Assembly: GCA_964036045.1 (NCBI GenBank)
Contig: OZ038379.1
Location: 21,899,976 to 21,963,975 of the forward strand
DNA: 64,000 nt
Direction: 5' to 3'
Source of the DNA: Eutreptiella sp. 'Long Island Sound 2002'
Lineage: Eukaryota; Euglenozoa; Euglenophyceae; Eutreptiales; Eutreptiaceae
This document shows, piece after piece, positions 1 to 11,300 of the stretch. Each line of letters begins with the position of its first letter. Positions within the stretch are counted from its first letter, which is position 1. Both the position numbers and the translations under genes were made by a program. The notes under the pieces are model-generated. The model had not been told where the DNA came from. It was given only the letters and a program-made list of their open reading frames with translations, and did no database searches.

Positions 1-56
1 GCTCGCCGCCGGGCGTCACGCTGCCGCAACTGCAAAGGCAGCGGGACGCCCGGCGA

Positions 57-1252
57 GTGGTCCAGGAAGGGCGCAGCGGCGAGGGGGAGGGGAGCGGCGG
101 ACGGCGTGACAGGCAGGGGGCAGGGGAGGGGTCGGGGCACGGGAAGGGCGCGCGGGAGCGCGGGCAGGAGGCCCAGGTGCAGGGGACGGAGCGAGGGGTG
201 GTGGGAGAGCGAGCGGGCCGGGGCGTGGTGGACGAGAGGCGGGACCCGCGACTCGGGCAGGGGGTCGGGGAGGGGCCAGGGCACGGGAAGGGTGGTCAGG
301 GGCGCGGGAAGGGCACCCAGGCGCAGGGGGCTGGACAAGGGGGGATGGGAGAGCGAGCGGGCCGGGGTGTGGGGGACGAGAGGCGGGACCCGCGACACGG
401 GCACGGGACCGGAAAGGGGCCCAAGGGCAAGGGCAAGGGCAAGGGCAAGGGCCCCAAGGGACAGGAGGGACGGGGCACGGGAGCCCAGGGGGGAGGGCGG
501 GGCGAGGGGAGGGGGGCAGAGGGCGGAGCACCCCCGCAGCCGGAAGTGCAGCCGGTGAGGTGCATCCCCCCCGGCATCCAACAGATGCCGGCGCACCACA
601 CCTACCACCACCACCACCACCACCACCACCACCTCTACAACATCGACCCTGACGCCGGCGAGCTCATCCCCCCCCAACCCCCACGACACCAGCACCAGCA
701 AGCCCCCCCCGCGCCGAGGGCGGAGCCGGCGCGGATGGCCTCGGCGGAGGGGGGACGGGGCGTGGCATCGGCGCCGCAGGTGCAGGAGCAGCGAGGGGGG
801 CCGGCACAGGGGGCGGAGGAGAGCCGGCCGTGGAACGTGGACTGGGTGCAGTCCCGGACCCGCTGGGGGGGGAGACCCTCCCCCTGGTGGGGGAAGTGTA
901 CGGGTGGTTGTGCTGGGCCAACCAGGGGACCTCCAGCAGGTCGCGGAACCGGCCCTTTGATGCCGTGCTCCTCCGGAGGGACGGAGGAAACCGAGAGGCG
1001 GCCCCGGGGGGGTGGGCGGCACCAGAGGACCACGAGAGGGTCCTCAGGTCAGTGATCCGGGCGGCGTGGCCCGACAGGGAGCCGACGTGGCCGGCCTTCC
1101 TGGAGGGGGGAGCGGTGCTCCGCATCACGGATGCGGACGCCAACAACTGGCTCCCCCGGGCTTTGCGTAGCGCCCTCGCCCACTGGCGCTACCGCCGGCA
1201 CAACCCGCCGCCGCCGCAGCCCCAGCCCCCACACAAGCGGCGGCGCAAGTGA
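57..1252 (+). CDS. Hypothetical Gly/Arg/His-rich protein, frame broken at a G8 run
   Basis: No family recognised. The first part is rich in Gly, Arg and Lys, with a KGKGKGKG tract. It contains a 144-bp (48-codon) imperfect direct repeat, with copies starting at 205 and 349. A His tract lies near 603-632. Codons around 640-860 have GC-rich third positions, as a real GC-rich gene would. At 865-872 (G8) the likely frame moves back one base. The downstream frame then runs, with residues such as WLCWANQG and DADANNWLPRAL, to a stop at 1250-1252 and ends in HKRRRK, a possible nuclear localisation signal. Slipping inside the G run joins the two frames smoothly, which suggests a lost G, a sequencing indel or a pseudogene. 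The true start may lie before the window. The Gly-rich N-terminal frame is the least certain part, since GC-rich DNA has few chance stops. Confidence 0.35.
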
Positions 1253-1390
1253 AGGCCCAGACGGCGGGCGCGGGAGGGGGGGATGGGCCCCCTGACCCAC
1301 GCCCCCCCAACGGTATGGCACGACGTGCGGGGACGCGCCGCCACCCGCGGAAGGGAGTGCGGGGGCGCCAAGCGCGGGGAGGAACCGGCT

Positions 1391-3410
1391 GCCCCGCAAC
1401 CTGCTAACCACTGACCGCTAACCATCAACCACCCCCGGCCGGCCGGCGCCGCGCGGCAACGGCCGGGGAGGTGAGGGCCCCGGCGAGGGCCTGCGCGGGC
1501 ATCCAGCTCTCGATAGGGGGGGCGGGTGACGGGCGCGACCCCCTGGCCGATGGCTGGCCCCCGGGACCAGGGCCGCCATGCCGCCCCCGCCCCCCCCCCC
1601 CCACGGCCGACGAGAGGCATCACCAGGGGGCCAAAGGGCCCCCCCCAACCCACCCCCCCCCCGCACAGACCCGGGGGCGGGCGGGGGGCGGCCCCCCCAC
1701 CCCCCCCCCCCCGCACCCACCGCAGCAGGGGCGCCACAGGCGCGGCCCTCCGCCCCCCCAGGGCCGGGGGGGCGCCCCCCCCTCAGGGGGAACGGCGGCT
1801 GGGCCTGCTCCCGCGAACCCACACCGGCGTGCCGGGGCAACGCGCACGACGGAGCAGGAAGGAGGCCGCACCCCACATGACCCTCCCGTAACCACAGCCC
1901 GCCCCGAGGTGACGGAGGGAGGGTGTCAAGTCAGATGGGGCCCCCAGGGGGGCGGTCCACGGGCCGCCCCTCACCCCCCCTACCACGGGGCGGCACTTCG
2001 GCCCCGACCGCAAGCGCGCGCCGGAAGGGAGCGCACCGGCGACGCGGAGAGAGCCAGGAAGGAGTACCACAGGCCGCCGCCTGGAACGAGAGCAGGGAGG
2101 CCGCGGCGCGACACCCCCCCCCCCCCCGCCCCCCCACCGGCCCGCCGGCCGCAGGGGCCCCGGCCCCCACCCCCCGAGGCTGAAGGGACGGACCCCCCCG
2201 CCCGGGAGGGGAGCCGGGGAGTGACCCGCCCCGACGCCCCAGCCGCCGGCTCCAATGGGGGCCGCGAAGAGCATGTGGGCCCACGCCTGCGCACCGGGAC
2301 GCCGCGCAGATCGTGCCCAGAGAAGCCGGGTGGGCGCGAACCGGAATGGTATGGGTGGCCACGCCCCCCATGGGCAGCACGACGCCAAGGGACGCCCGCT
2401 TTGTTGCCTACCCGGGGAAAGCGGCCCCGCAACCCGCTAACCACTGACCGCTGACCCTCACGACCACCCCCGGCCGGCCAGCGCCGCGCGGCAACGGCCG
2501 GGAGATGAGGGGCCCCAGGGAGGGACTGCGTGGGGATCCGGCACTCGGTAGAGGGGGGCGGGGGAAGGGCGCGACCCCCCTGGCCGATGGCTGGCCCCCG
2601 GGGCTGGGACCGCCAAGCCGCCCTCCCCCCCCCCCTTTCTGGCCGACAGGGGGCATCGCCAGGAAACCGAAGGACCCCCCCCACTCCCCCCCCCCCCCCC
2701 CCCTCCCACACAGGCCCGAGAGCGAGCGGGGTGGCGCCCCCCCCCCCCCCCCCGCACCCACCCCAGCAGGGGAGCCACAGGCGCGGCCCTCCGCCCCCCC
2801 AGGGCCGGGGGGGCGCCCCCACCCACAGGAGGAACGGCGACACGGTAAGGGCAGCGGCGGCTGGACCTGCCCCCACGAACCCACACCGGCGTGCCGGAGC
2901 AACGCGCACAACGGAACACGAAGGAGGCCGCGCCCCACATGACCCTCCCGTGACCACAGCCCACTCCGAGGGGACAGAGGGGGGGTTTGCAGGTCAGCCG
3001 GGGCCCCCAGGGGAGCGGTCCACGGGCCGCCCCTCACCCCCCCCCGCCCCGGGGCGGCACTTCAGCCCCGACCGCACGCGCGCGCCGGAGGGGAGGGCCA
3101 GAAAGGGGTACCGCAGGCCGCCGCCCGGAACGAGAGCGGGGAGGCCGCAGCGCGACGACCCCCCCCGAGGCAAGGGGAATGGACCCCCCCCACCCGAGAG
3201 GGGGGCCGGAGTGCGACCCGCCCCCCCGCTCCGGCCGACGGCCCACACGGGGGCCGCGAGGAACAAGCGGGCCCACGCCTGCGCACCGGGGGGCCGCACA
3301 GATCGTACCCGGAGAGGCTGGGTGAACACGAACCGGAGTGGTATGGGGGGCCACGCCCCCCATGGACAGCGCAACGCCAGTGACGCCCGCTTTGTTGCCT
3401 GCCCAGGGAA
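1391..3410. repeat. Tandem duplication of a C-rich unit of about 1 kb
   Basis: Copy 1 begins at 1391 and copy 2 at 2424, both with GCCCCGCAAC followed by an almost identical ACTGACCGCT block. The offset is 1,033 bp at the left end and about 992 bp near the right end (GGTATGG at 2348 and 3340), so the copies differ by indels, mostly in C runs of 7-17 bases. Each copy closes with CCACGCCCCCCATGG and CGCTTTGTTGCCT. All long frames here are low-complexity Pro/Arg/Gly strings that exist because the DNA lacks A/T-rich stops. I see no gene. Confidence 0.8.
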
Positions 3411-3649
3411 GGCAGAGGGACGGAAAGAGGCAGAGCGACCCCCCGCCCTACAGTCAGTCGGCGACCCGGTGGTGCTACTGCCCGCCTCTTACCCCTGTGC
3501 ACGTCAGTCGGCGATCCAACGCACCCCACCCAGCCCCCTCCCCTGTCCCGACCCCGTGCGCGTGGACTGAGGCCTCCCGGCACGCGCAACACGCTTCACG
3601 GCGCACAGCCCCACCCACAGGACAGGATTCATAGCCGACGACACCCCTC

Positions 3650-3740
3650 AGTGGCGTAAGAGACTCCCGCGGCCCAGTAGTGAGAGCGTCGGTCTTCAAT
3701 CGTCCAGTGCGGGGGTTCGATCCCGGGCGTTGGTGCTCCT
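3650..3740 (+). other. Degenerate tRNA-like sequence (possible SINE head)
   Basis: GGCCCAGTAGTGAGAGCG near 3679 resembles a tRNA D-arm/A box. GGGTTCGATCCCGG near 3714 matches the RNA polymerase III B-box pattern GWTCRANNC. Between them, GTCGGTCTTCAATC looks like an anticodon arm, but the stem does not pair and the acceptor arms do not match. A working tRNA is therefore unlikely, and a tRNA-derived SINE remnant or tRNA pseudogene is more likely. Confidence 0.4.
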
Positions 3741-3772
3741 GGGATCCCTGCACGTAGAGCTCTCTAGTTGGC

Positions 3773-3912
3773 GACGTGGGAACCACCCCCCCCTCCAGCA
3801 ACTCGCGCCACCACCGATACCGGTGGATCGGGTGGAGGTCTCGTTCGTTTTACCCCCCACCCAAGAGAAACAAAAGACATGGGAACCACCCACCCCTGCA
3901 GCAGTGCGCACC
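3773..3912. repeat. Direct repeat, 103-bp offset
   Basis: Similar blocks of about 37 bp start at 3773 (GACGTGGGAACCACC) and 3876 (GACATGGGAACCACC), each continuing into a CCCCTCCAGCA/CCCCTGCAGCA stretch. They sit between the two tRNA-like fragments and may belong to the same composite element. Confidence 0.6.
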
Positions 3913-3961
3913 GTCACCTGTACTCAAACAGGTCGATGGGAGGCCTCGCCCGGTATTCGAA

Positions 3962-4036
3962 GGGATCGGTGGGAGACCACCGATCCCGGGGTTCGAACCA
4001 GCTCCTTCACGGCGAGCGCCTGGTGCGCTACCTCCG
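3962..4036 (-). other. Perfect 11-bp hairpin next to a minus-strand tRNA-like element
   Basis: GGGATCGGTGG (3962-3972) and CCACCGATCCC (3977-3987) form a perfect stem with a 4-nt loop. On the minus strand, TAGCGCACCAGG (4030-4019) matches 11 of 12 A-box positions, and GGTTCGAACCCC (3999-3988) fits the B box. The boxes are only 19 bp apart and the T-stem does not pair, so this is a decayed tRNA-like or SINE fragment rather than a functional tRNA. Confidence 0.4.
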
Positions 4037-4039
4037 GGG

Positions 4040-5034
4040 TGGCTGCCTTCTGAGATACACCGGCACCCGGGTCACAGAACAAACGCGCCCGCAACCCCCT
4101 CCCCCTGTACTAAGAGTAAGCCCGCGGTAGGGCTGCCCAGCTGGGCCATGAACCGGGACATTGGAGCACCACTCCAGCCACGGTCACCCCAACCCCCCCA
4201 CGCATCCCGCAGGGCGAAGCTCCGTGCGCATCAGGCACGTCATGAGAATCCGGCGGGCCGGCGCCTGGACACCAAGACGACACCTCTCTCCCCCCCCGCG
4301 AGAACGGAGCGGGGCCCCCACAACCGCACGCCCGCAACGCAGACCCCGACAGCCCACCCAGTGGACGGGCAGAGGAGGGAAGGGGGACGCCCCACGCCCC
4401 ACGCAATGGACGAAGGCACCCCCCCGGGGACGCCCAGCCGCCGCCCCCGCAACCCCAAGCCAAGTAGGGGGGAACCGGGACCGGACCGCCCCCCCCCCAA
4501 GCACGCCAGATGGAGCACGGGACCGGGGCAGGACACGCGGAGGGGCACGGACCACATGGCACGGCCCTACCAGCGCCCAGTGCCGGGACCACGCGAGATG
4601 CGCGCGCCACACCACCCAGCGGGGAGCGGACACCGCGAGAGCGCGAGCGCACACACACGAAAAGGACACGCGGGGACCACCAGAAGGGCAACCGGACCGA
4701 GCGCGCGGAACGCACAGACCACATGGAATGGCGTACCAGCGAGCGAGGATAAGGGACACCCGGACGGGACGGCCCGCCACACGCAACGCGGGATACGCGG
4801 GGCGGGAAGGGGGAAGAAGGGGAGACACAACACCAGGTACCGGCCCGAACCCCCCCGAACCGGCCGCGAGCGCCGCGCACACACAGACGGGACACTGCAC
4901 CCGCCAAGGCAGTAGTGGCGCACAGCGCCACGCCCCAACCCCTAGGCTAGGCAGCCACCGCGCCAGCCCAAGGGGGTCCCACTGGCGACAAGCCAGTTGC
5001 ACGGGCCCGGCGGCGCCGGTGCCCCGGGCGACCA
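4040..5034. other. GC-rich stretch without a recognisable gene
   Basis: Long frames are open on both strands, but they are Arg/Pro/Thr- or Cys/Gly/Arg-rich shadows of the base composition with no domain or codon-position signal. Two diverged copies of a block containing ACCACATGG and TACCAGCG lie 167 bp apart (4551 and 4718). Confidence 0.6.
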
Positions 5035-5311
5035 CGCATTAGGGGGGCGACGCAGTGGGTAAGCGCCCGCGGCCACGGCTGCGAATTGATGCACTGACCG
5101 GGGAGTGGCGAAACGGGGACGCCGGGGAAGGACGGGGCTCCGAGCTCTGTGAACCCGGGGGACTCCGCCACCAGGCAGGAGGTGCGTCTTGGAGGGCCCC
5201 CCACTAGGACCCGGTGGGGAGGATATCACCTGGCCCGACCAGGTGGCCCCCCGGGGCCGAAAGGCGTCTAGTACCCGCAAAATCAAACCTCAAACCTCAA
5301 ACCTCAAACCA
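5035..5311 (+). repeat. SINE-like element with tRNA-like head and TCAAACC tail
   Basis: GGCGACGCAGTGGGTAAGCG (5046-5065) resembles a tRNA A-box/D-arm. The body shows no coding signal. The 3' end carries about four tandem copies of the heptamer TCAAACC (5283-5310) and then stops exactly where the 85-bp satellite begins. A tRNA-like head, unrelated body and short simple-repeat tail are the usual layout of a tRNA-derived SINE. No clear B box and no target-site duplication were seen. Confidence 0.4.
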
Positions 5312-8300
5312 CTTGTGGGCCACTTCTGAGTTTGCCCCCCGCTCTAAAGCGGTGGGGATCCCCGATACGGCAGGGGTGAGGTAGCCACTTTGCCCACTTG
5401 TGGGCCACTTCTGATCCTGCCCCCCGCCTTGAAGCAGTGGGGATCCTCGATACGGCAGGGGTGAGGTAGCTACTTTGCCCACTTGAGGGCCACTTCTGAC
5501 TTTGCCCCCGGCTCTGAAGCGGTGGGGATCCCGGATACGGCAGGGGTGAGGTAGCCATTTTGCCCACTTGTGGGCGGTTTTTGATTTTGCCCCCCGCTCT
5601 GCAGCGGTGGGGATCCCCGATACGGCAGGGGTGAGGTAGCCACTTTGCCCACTTGTGGGCCACTTCTGATTTTGCCCCCCGCTCTACAGCGGTGGGGATC
5701 CCCGATACGGCAAGGGTGAGGAAGCCACTTTGCCCACTTGTGGGCCACTTCTGTTTTTCCCCCTCGCTCTGCAGTGGTGGGGATCCCCGATACGGCAGGG
5801 GTGAGGTAGCCATTTTGCCCACTTGTGGGCCACATCTGATTTTGCCCCCCGCTCTGAAGCGGTGGGGATCCCCGATACGGCAGGGGTGGGGTAGCCATTT
5901 TGCCCAGGTGTGGGCCACTTCTCATTTTGCCCCCCGCTCTGCATCGGTGGGGATACCCGATACGGCAGGGGTGAGGTAGCCACTTTGCCCACTTGTGGGC
6001 CACCTCTGATTTTGCTCCCTCTCTGAAGCGGTGGGTATCCCCGATACGGCAAGGGTGAGGTAGCCACTTTGCCCACTTGTGGGCCACTTCTGATTTTGAC
6101 CCCCGTTGTGCAGCGGTGGGGATCCCTGATACGGCAGGGGTGAGGTAGCCACTTTGCCCACTTGTGGGCCACTTCTGATTTTGCCTCCCGCTCTGCAGCA
6201 GTGGGGATCCCCGATACGGCAGGGGTGAGGTAGCCACTTTGCCCACTTGTGGGCCACTTCCAATGTTGACCCCCGCTCTGAAGCGGTGGGGATCCCCGAT
6301 ACGGCAGGGGTGAGTTAGCCACTTTGCCCACTCGTGGGCCACTTCTGACTTTGCCCCCCGCTCTGCAACCGTGGGGATCCCCGATATGGTAGGGGTGAGG
6401 TAGCCACTTTGCACACTTGTGGGCCACTTCTGATTTTCCCCCCCTCTCCGCAGCGGTGGGGACCCCAATACGGCTGGGGTGAGGTAGCCATTTTGCCCAC
6501 TTGTGGGCGGTTTTTGATTTTGCCCCCCGCTCTGCAGCGGTGGGGATCCCCGAAACGGCAGGGGTGAGGTAGCCACTGTACCCACTTGTGGGCCACTTCT
6601 GATTTTGCCCCCCGCTCTACAGCGGTGGGGATCCCCGATACGGCAGGGGTGAGGTAGCCATTTTGCCCAAGTGTGGGCCACTTCTCATTTTGCCCCCCGC
6701 TCTGCATCGGTGGGGATACCCGATACGGCAGGGGTGAGGTAGCCACTTTGCCCACTTGTGGGCCACTTCTGATTTTGCCCCCCGCTCTGAAGCGGTGGGT
6801 ATCCCCGATACGGCAGGGGTGAGGTAGCCACTTTGCCCACTTTTTGGCCACTTCTCACTTTGCCCTCCGCTTTGCAGCGGTGGGGATCCCTGATACGGCA
6901 GGGGTGAGGTAGCCACTTTGCCCACTTGTGGGCCACTTCTGATTTTGCCTTCCGCTCTGCAGCAGTGGGGATCCCCGATACGGCAGGGGTGAGGTAGCCA
7001 CTTTGCCCACTTGTGGGCCACTTCCAATGTTGACCCCCGCTCTGAAGCGGTGGGGATCCCCGATACGGCAGGGGTGAGTTAGCAACTTTGCCCACTTGTG
7101 GGCCACTTCTGACTTTGCCCCCCGCTCTGCAACGGTGGGGATCCCCGATATGGTAGGGGTGAGGTAGCCACTTCGCCCACTTGTGGGCCACTTCTGATTT
7201 TCCCCCCCTCCTTGCAGCGGTGGGGACCCCAATACGGCTGGGGTGAGGTAGCCATTTTGCCCACTTGTGGGCAGTTTTTGATTTTGCCCCCCGCTCTGCA
7301 GCGGTGGGGATCCCCGATACGGCAGGGGTGAGGTAGCCACTGTACCCACTTGTGGGCCACTTCTGATTTTGCCCCCCGCTCTACAGCGGTGGTGATCCCC
7401 GATACGGCAAGGGTGAAGTAGCCACTTTGCCCACTTGTGGGCCACTTCTGATTTTGCCCCCCGCTCAGCAGCGGTGAGGATCCCCGATACGGCAGGGGTG
7501 AGGTAGCCACTTTGCCCACTTGTGGGCCACTTCTGATTTTGCCCCCCGCTCTGCAACGCTGGGAATCCCCGATATGGTAGGGGTGAGGTAGCCACTTTGC
7601 CCACTTGTGGGCCACTTCTGATTTTCCCCCCCGCTCCGCAGTGGTGGGGATCCCCGATACAGCAGGGCTGAGGTAGCCACTTTGCCCACTTGTGGGCCAC
7701 TTCTGATTTTGCCCCCCGATCTGAAGCGGTGGGGATCCCCGATACGGCAGGGGTGAGGTAGCCACTTTGCCCACTTGTGGGCCACTTCTGATTTTGCCCC
7801 CCGCTCTGCAGCGGTGGGGATCCCCGATACGGCAGGGGTGAGGTAGCCACTTTGCCCACTTGTGGGCCACTTCTGATTTTGCCCCCCGCTCTGCAGCGGT
7901 GGGGATCCCCGATACGGCAGGGGTGAGGTAGCCACTGTGCCCACTTGTGGGCCACTTCTGATATTGCCATCCGCTCTGAAGCGGTGGTGATCCCCGATAC
8001 GGCAGGGGTGAGGTAGCCACTTTGCCCACTTGTGGGCCACTTCTGATTTTGCCCGCCGCTCTGAAGCGGTGGGGATCCCCGATACGGCAGGGGTGAGGTA
8101 GCCACTTTGCCCACTTGTGGGCCACTTCCGACTTTGCCCCCCGCTCTGAAGCGGTGGGGATCCCCGATACGGCAGGGGTGAGGTAGCCACTTGGCGCACT
8201 TGTGGGCTACTTCTGATTTTGCCCCCCGCTCTGAAGCGGTGGGGATCCCCGATACGGCACGGGTGAGGTAGCCACTTTGCCCACTTGTGGGCCACTTCTG

Positions 8301-11300
8301 ATTTTGCCCCCCGCTCTGCAGCGGTGGGGATCCCCGATACGGCAGGGGTGAGGTAGCCACTTTGCCCAGTTGTGAGCCACTTCTGATTTTGCCCCCCGCT
8401 CTGCAGCGGTGGGGATCCCCGATACGGCAGGGGTGAGGTAGCCACTTTGCCCACTTGTGGGCCACTTCTGATTTTGACCCCCGCTCTAAAGCGGTGGGGA
8501 TCCCCGATACGGCAGGGGTGAGGTAGCCATCTTGCCCACTTGTGGGCCACTTCTGATTTTGCCCCCCGCTCTACAGCGGTGGGGATCCCCGATACGGCAA
8601 GGGTGAGGTAGCCACTTTGCCCACTTGTGGGCCGGTTCTGATTTTGCCCCCCGCTCTGAAGCGGTGGGGATCCCCGATACGGCAGGGGTGAGGTAGCCAC
8701 TTTGCGCACTTTTGGGCTACTTCTGATTTTGCCCCCCGCCTGAAGCGGTGGGGATCCCCGATACGGCACGGGTGAGGTAGCCACTTTGCCCACTTGTGGG
8801 CCACTTCTGATTTTGCCCCCGGCTCTGCAGCGGTGGGGATCCCCGATACGGCAGGGGTGAGGTAGCCACTTTGCCCACTTGTGGGCCACTTCTGATTTTG
8901 CCCCCCGCTCTGCAGCGGTGGGGATCCCCGATACGGCAGGGGTGAGGTAGCCACTTTCCCCACTTGTGGGCCACTTCTGATTTTGCCCCCCGCTCTGCAG
9001 CGGCGAGGATCCCCGATACGGCAGGGGTGAAGTAGCCACTTTGCCTCCTCGTGGGCCACTTCTGATTTTGCCCCCCGCTCTGCAACGTTGGGGATCCCCG
9101 ATATGGTAGGGGTGAGGTAGCCACTTTGCCCACTTGTGGGCCACTTCTGATTTTGCCCCCCGCTCTGAAGCGGTGGGGATCCCCGATACGGCAGGGGTGA
9201 GGTAGCCACTTTGCCCACTTGTGGGCCACTTCTGATTTTGCCCCCCGCTCTGCAGCGGTGGGGATCCCCGATACGGCAGGGGTGAGGTAGCCACTTTGCC
9301 CACTTGTGGGCCACTTCCGATTTTGCCCCCCGCTCTGCAGCGGTGGGGATCCCCGATACGGCAGGGGTGAGGTAGCCACTTTGCCCACTTGTGGGCCACT
9401 TCTGATTTTCCCCCCCGCTCCGCAGTGGTGGGGATCCCCGATACAGCAGGGGTGAGGTAGCCACTTTGCCCACTTGTGGGCCACTTCTGATTTTGCCCCC
9501 CGCTCTGAAGCGGTGGGGATCCCCGATACGGCAGGGGTGAGGTAGCCACTTTGCCCACTTGTGGGCCACTTCTGATTTTGCCCCCCGCTCTGCAGCGGTG
9601 GGGATCCCCGATACGGCAGGGGTGAGGTAGCCACTTTGCCCACTTGTGGGCCACTTCTGATTTTGCCCCCCGCTCTGCAGCGGTGGGGATCCCCGATACG
9701 GCAGGGGTGAGGTAGCCACTTTGCCCACTTGTGGGCCACTTCTGATTTTGCCATCCGCTCTGAAGCGGTGGTGATCCCCGATACGGCAAGGGTGAGTTAC
9801 CCACTTTGCCCACTTGTGGGCCACTTCTGATTTTGCCCGCCGCTCTGAAGCGGTGGGGATCCCCGATACGGCAGGGGTGAGGTAGCCACTTTGCCCACTT
9901 GTGGGCCACTTCTGACTTTGCCCCCCGCTCTGAAGCGGTGGGGATCCCCGATACGGCAGGGGTGAGGTAGCCACTTTGCCCACTTGTGGGCCACTTCTGA
10001 TTTTGCCCCCCGCTCTGAAGCGGTGGGGATCCCCGATACGGCACGGGTGAGGTAGCCACTTTGCCCACTTGTGGGCCACTACTGATTTTGCCCCCCGCTC
10101 TGCAGCGGTGGGGATCCCCGATACGGCAGGGGTGAGGTAGCCACTTTGCCCACTTGTGGGCCACTTCTGATTTTGCCCCCCTCTCTGCAACGGTGGGGAT
10201 CCCCGATACGGCAGGGGTGAGGTAGCCACTTTGCCCACTTCTGGGCCACTTCTGATTTTGACCCCCGCTCTAAAGCGGTGGGGATCCCCGATACGGCAGG
10301 GGTGAGGTAGCCATCTTGCCCACTTGTGGGCCACTTCTGATTTTGCCCCCCGCTTTGCAGCGGTGGGGATCCCCGATACGGCAGGGGTGAGGTAGCCACT
10401 TTGCCCACTTGTGGGCCACTTCTGATTTTGCCCCCCGCTCTGCAGCGGTGGGGATCCCCGATACAGCAGGGGTCCGTTAGCCACTTTGCCCACTTGTGGG
10501 CCACTTCTGATTTTGCCCCCCGCTCTGAAGCGGTGGGGATCCCCGATACGGCAGGGGTGAGGTAGCCACTTTGCCCAGTTGTGGGCCACTTCTGATTTTG
10601 CCCCGCGCTCTGCAGCGGTGGGGATCCCCGATACGGCAGGGGTGAGGTAGCCACTTTGCCCACTTGTGGGCCACTTCTGATTTTGCCCCCCTCCTTGCAG
10701 CGGTGGGGATCCCCGATACGGCAGGGGTGAGGTAGCCACTTTGCCCACTTGTGGGCCACTTCTGATTTTGACCCCCGCTATAAAGCGGTGGGGATCCCCG
10801 ATACGGCAGGGGTGAGGTAGCCATCTTGCCCAGCTGTAGGCCACTTCTGATTTTGCCCCCCGCTTTGCAGCGGTGGGGATCCCCGATACGGCAGGGGTGA
10901 GGTAGCCACTTTGCCCACTTGTGGGCCACCTCTGATTTTGCCCCCCGCTCTGCAGCGGTGGATATCCCCGATACGGCAGGGGTGAGGTAGCCACTTTGCC
11001 CACTTGTGGGCCACTTCTGATTTTGCCCCACGCTCTGCAGCGGTGGGGATCCCCGATACGGCAGGGATGAGGTAGCCACTTTGCCCACTTGTGGGCCACT
11101 TCTGATTTTGCCCCCCGCTCTGAAGCGGTGGGGATCCCCGATACAGCAGGGGTGAGGTAGCCACTTTGCCCACTTGTGGGCCACTTCTGATTTTGCCCCC
11201 CGCTCTGCAGCGGTGGGGATCCCCGATACAGCAGGGGTGAGGTAGCCACTTTGCCCACTTGTGGGCCACTTCTCATTTTGCCCCCCGCTTTGCGGCGGTG

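Noticed and set aside
3650-3740. Functional tRNA gene
   Set aside because: A and B boxes are present, but the anticodon and acceptor stems do not pair.
3776-4931. Long overlapping frames on both strands of the GC-rich stretch (379 and 273 codons)
   Set aside because: Composition-driven: both strands are open over the same DNA, the products are low-complexity, and there is no domain or codon-position bias.
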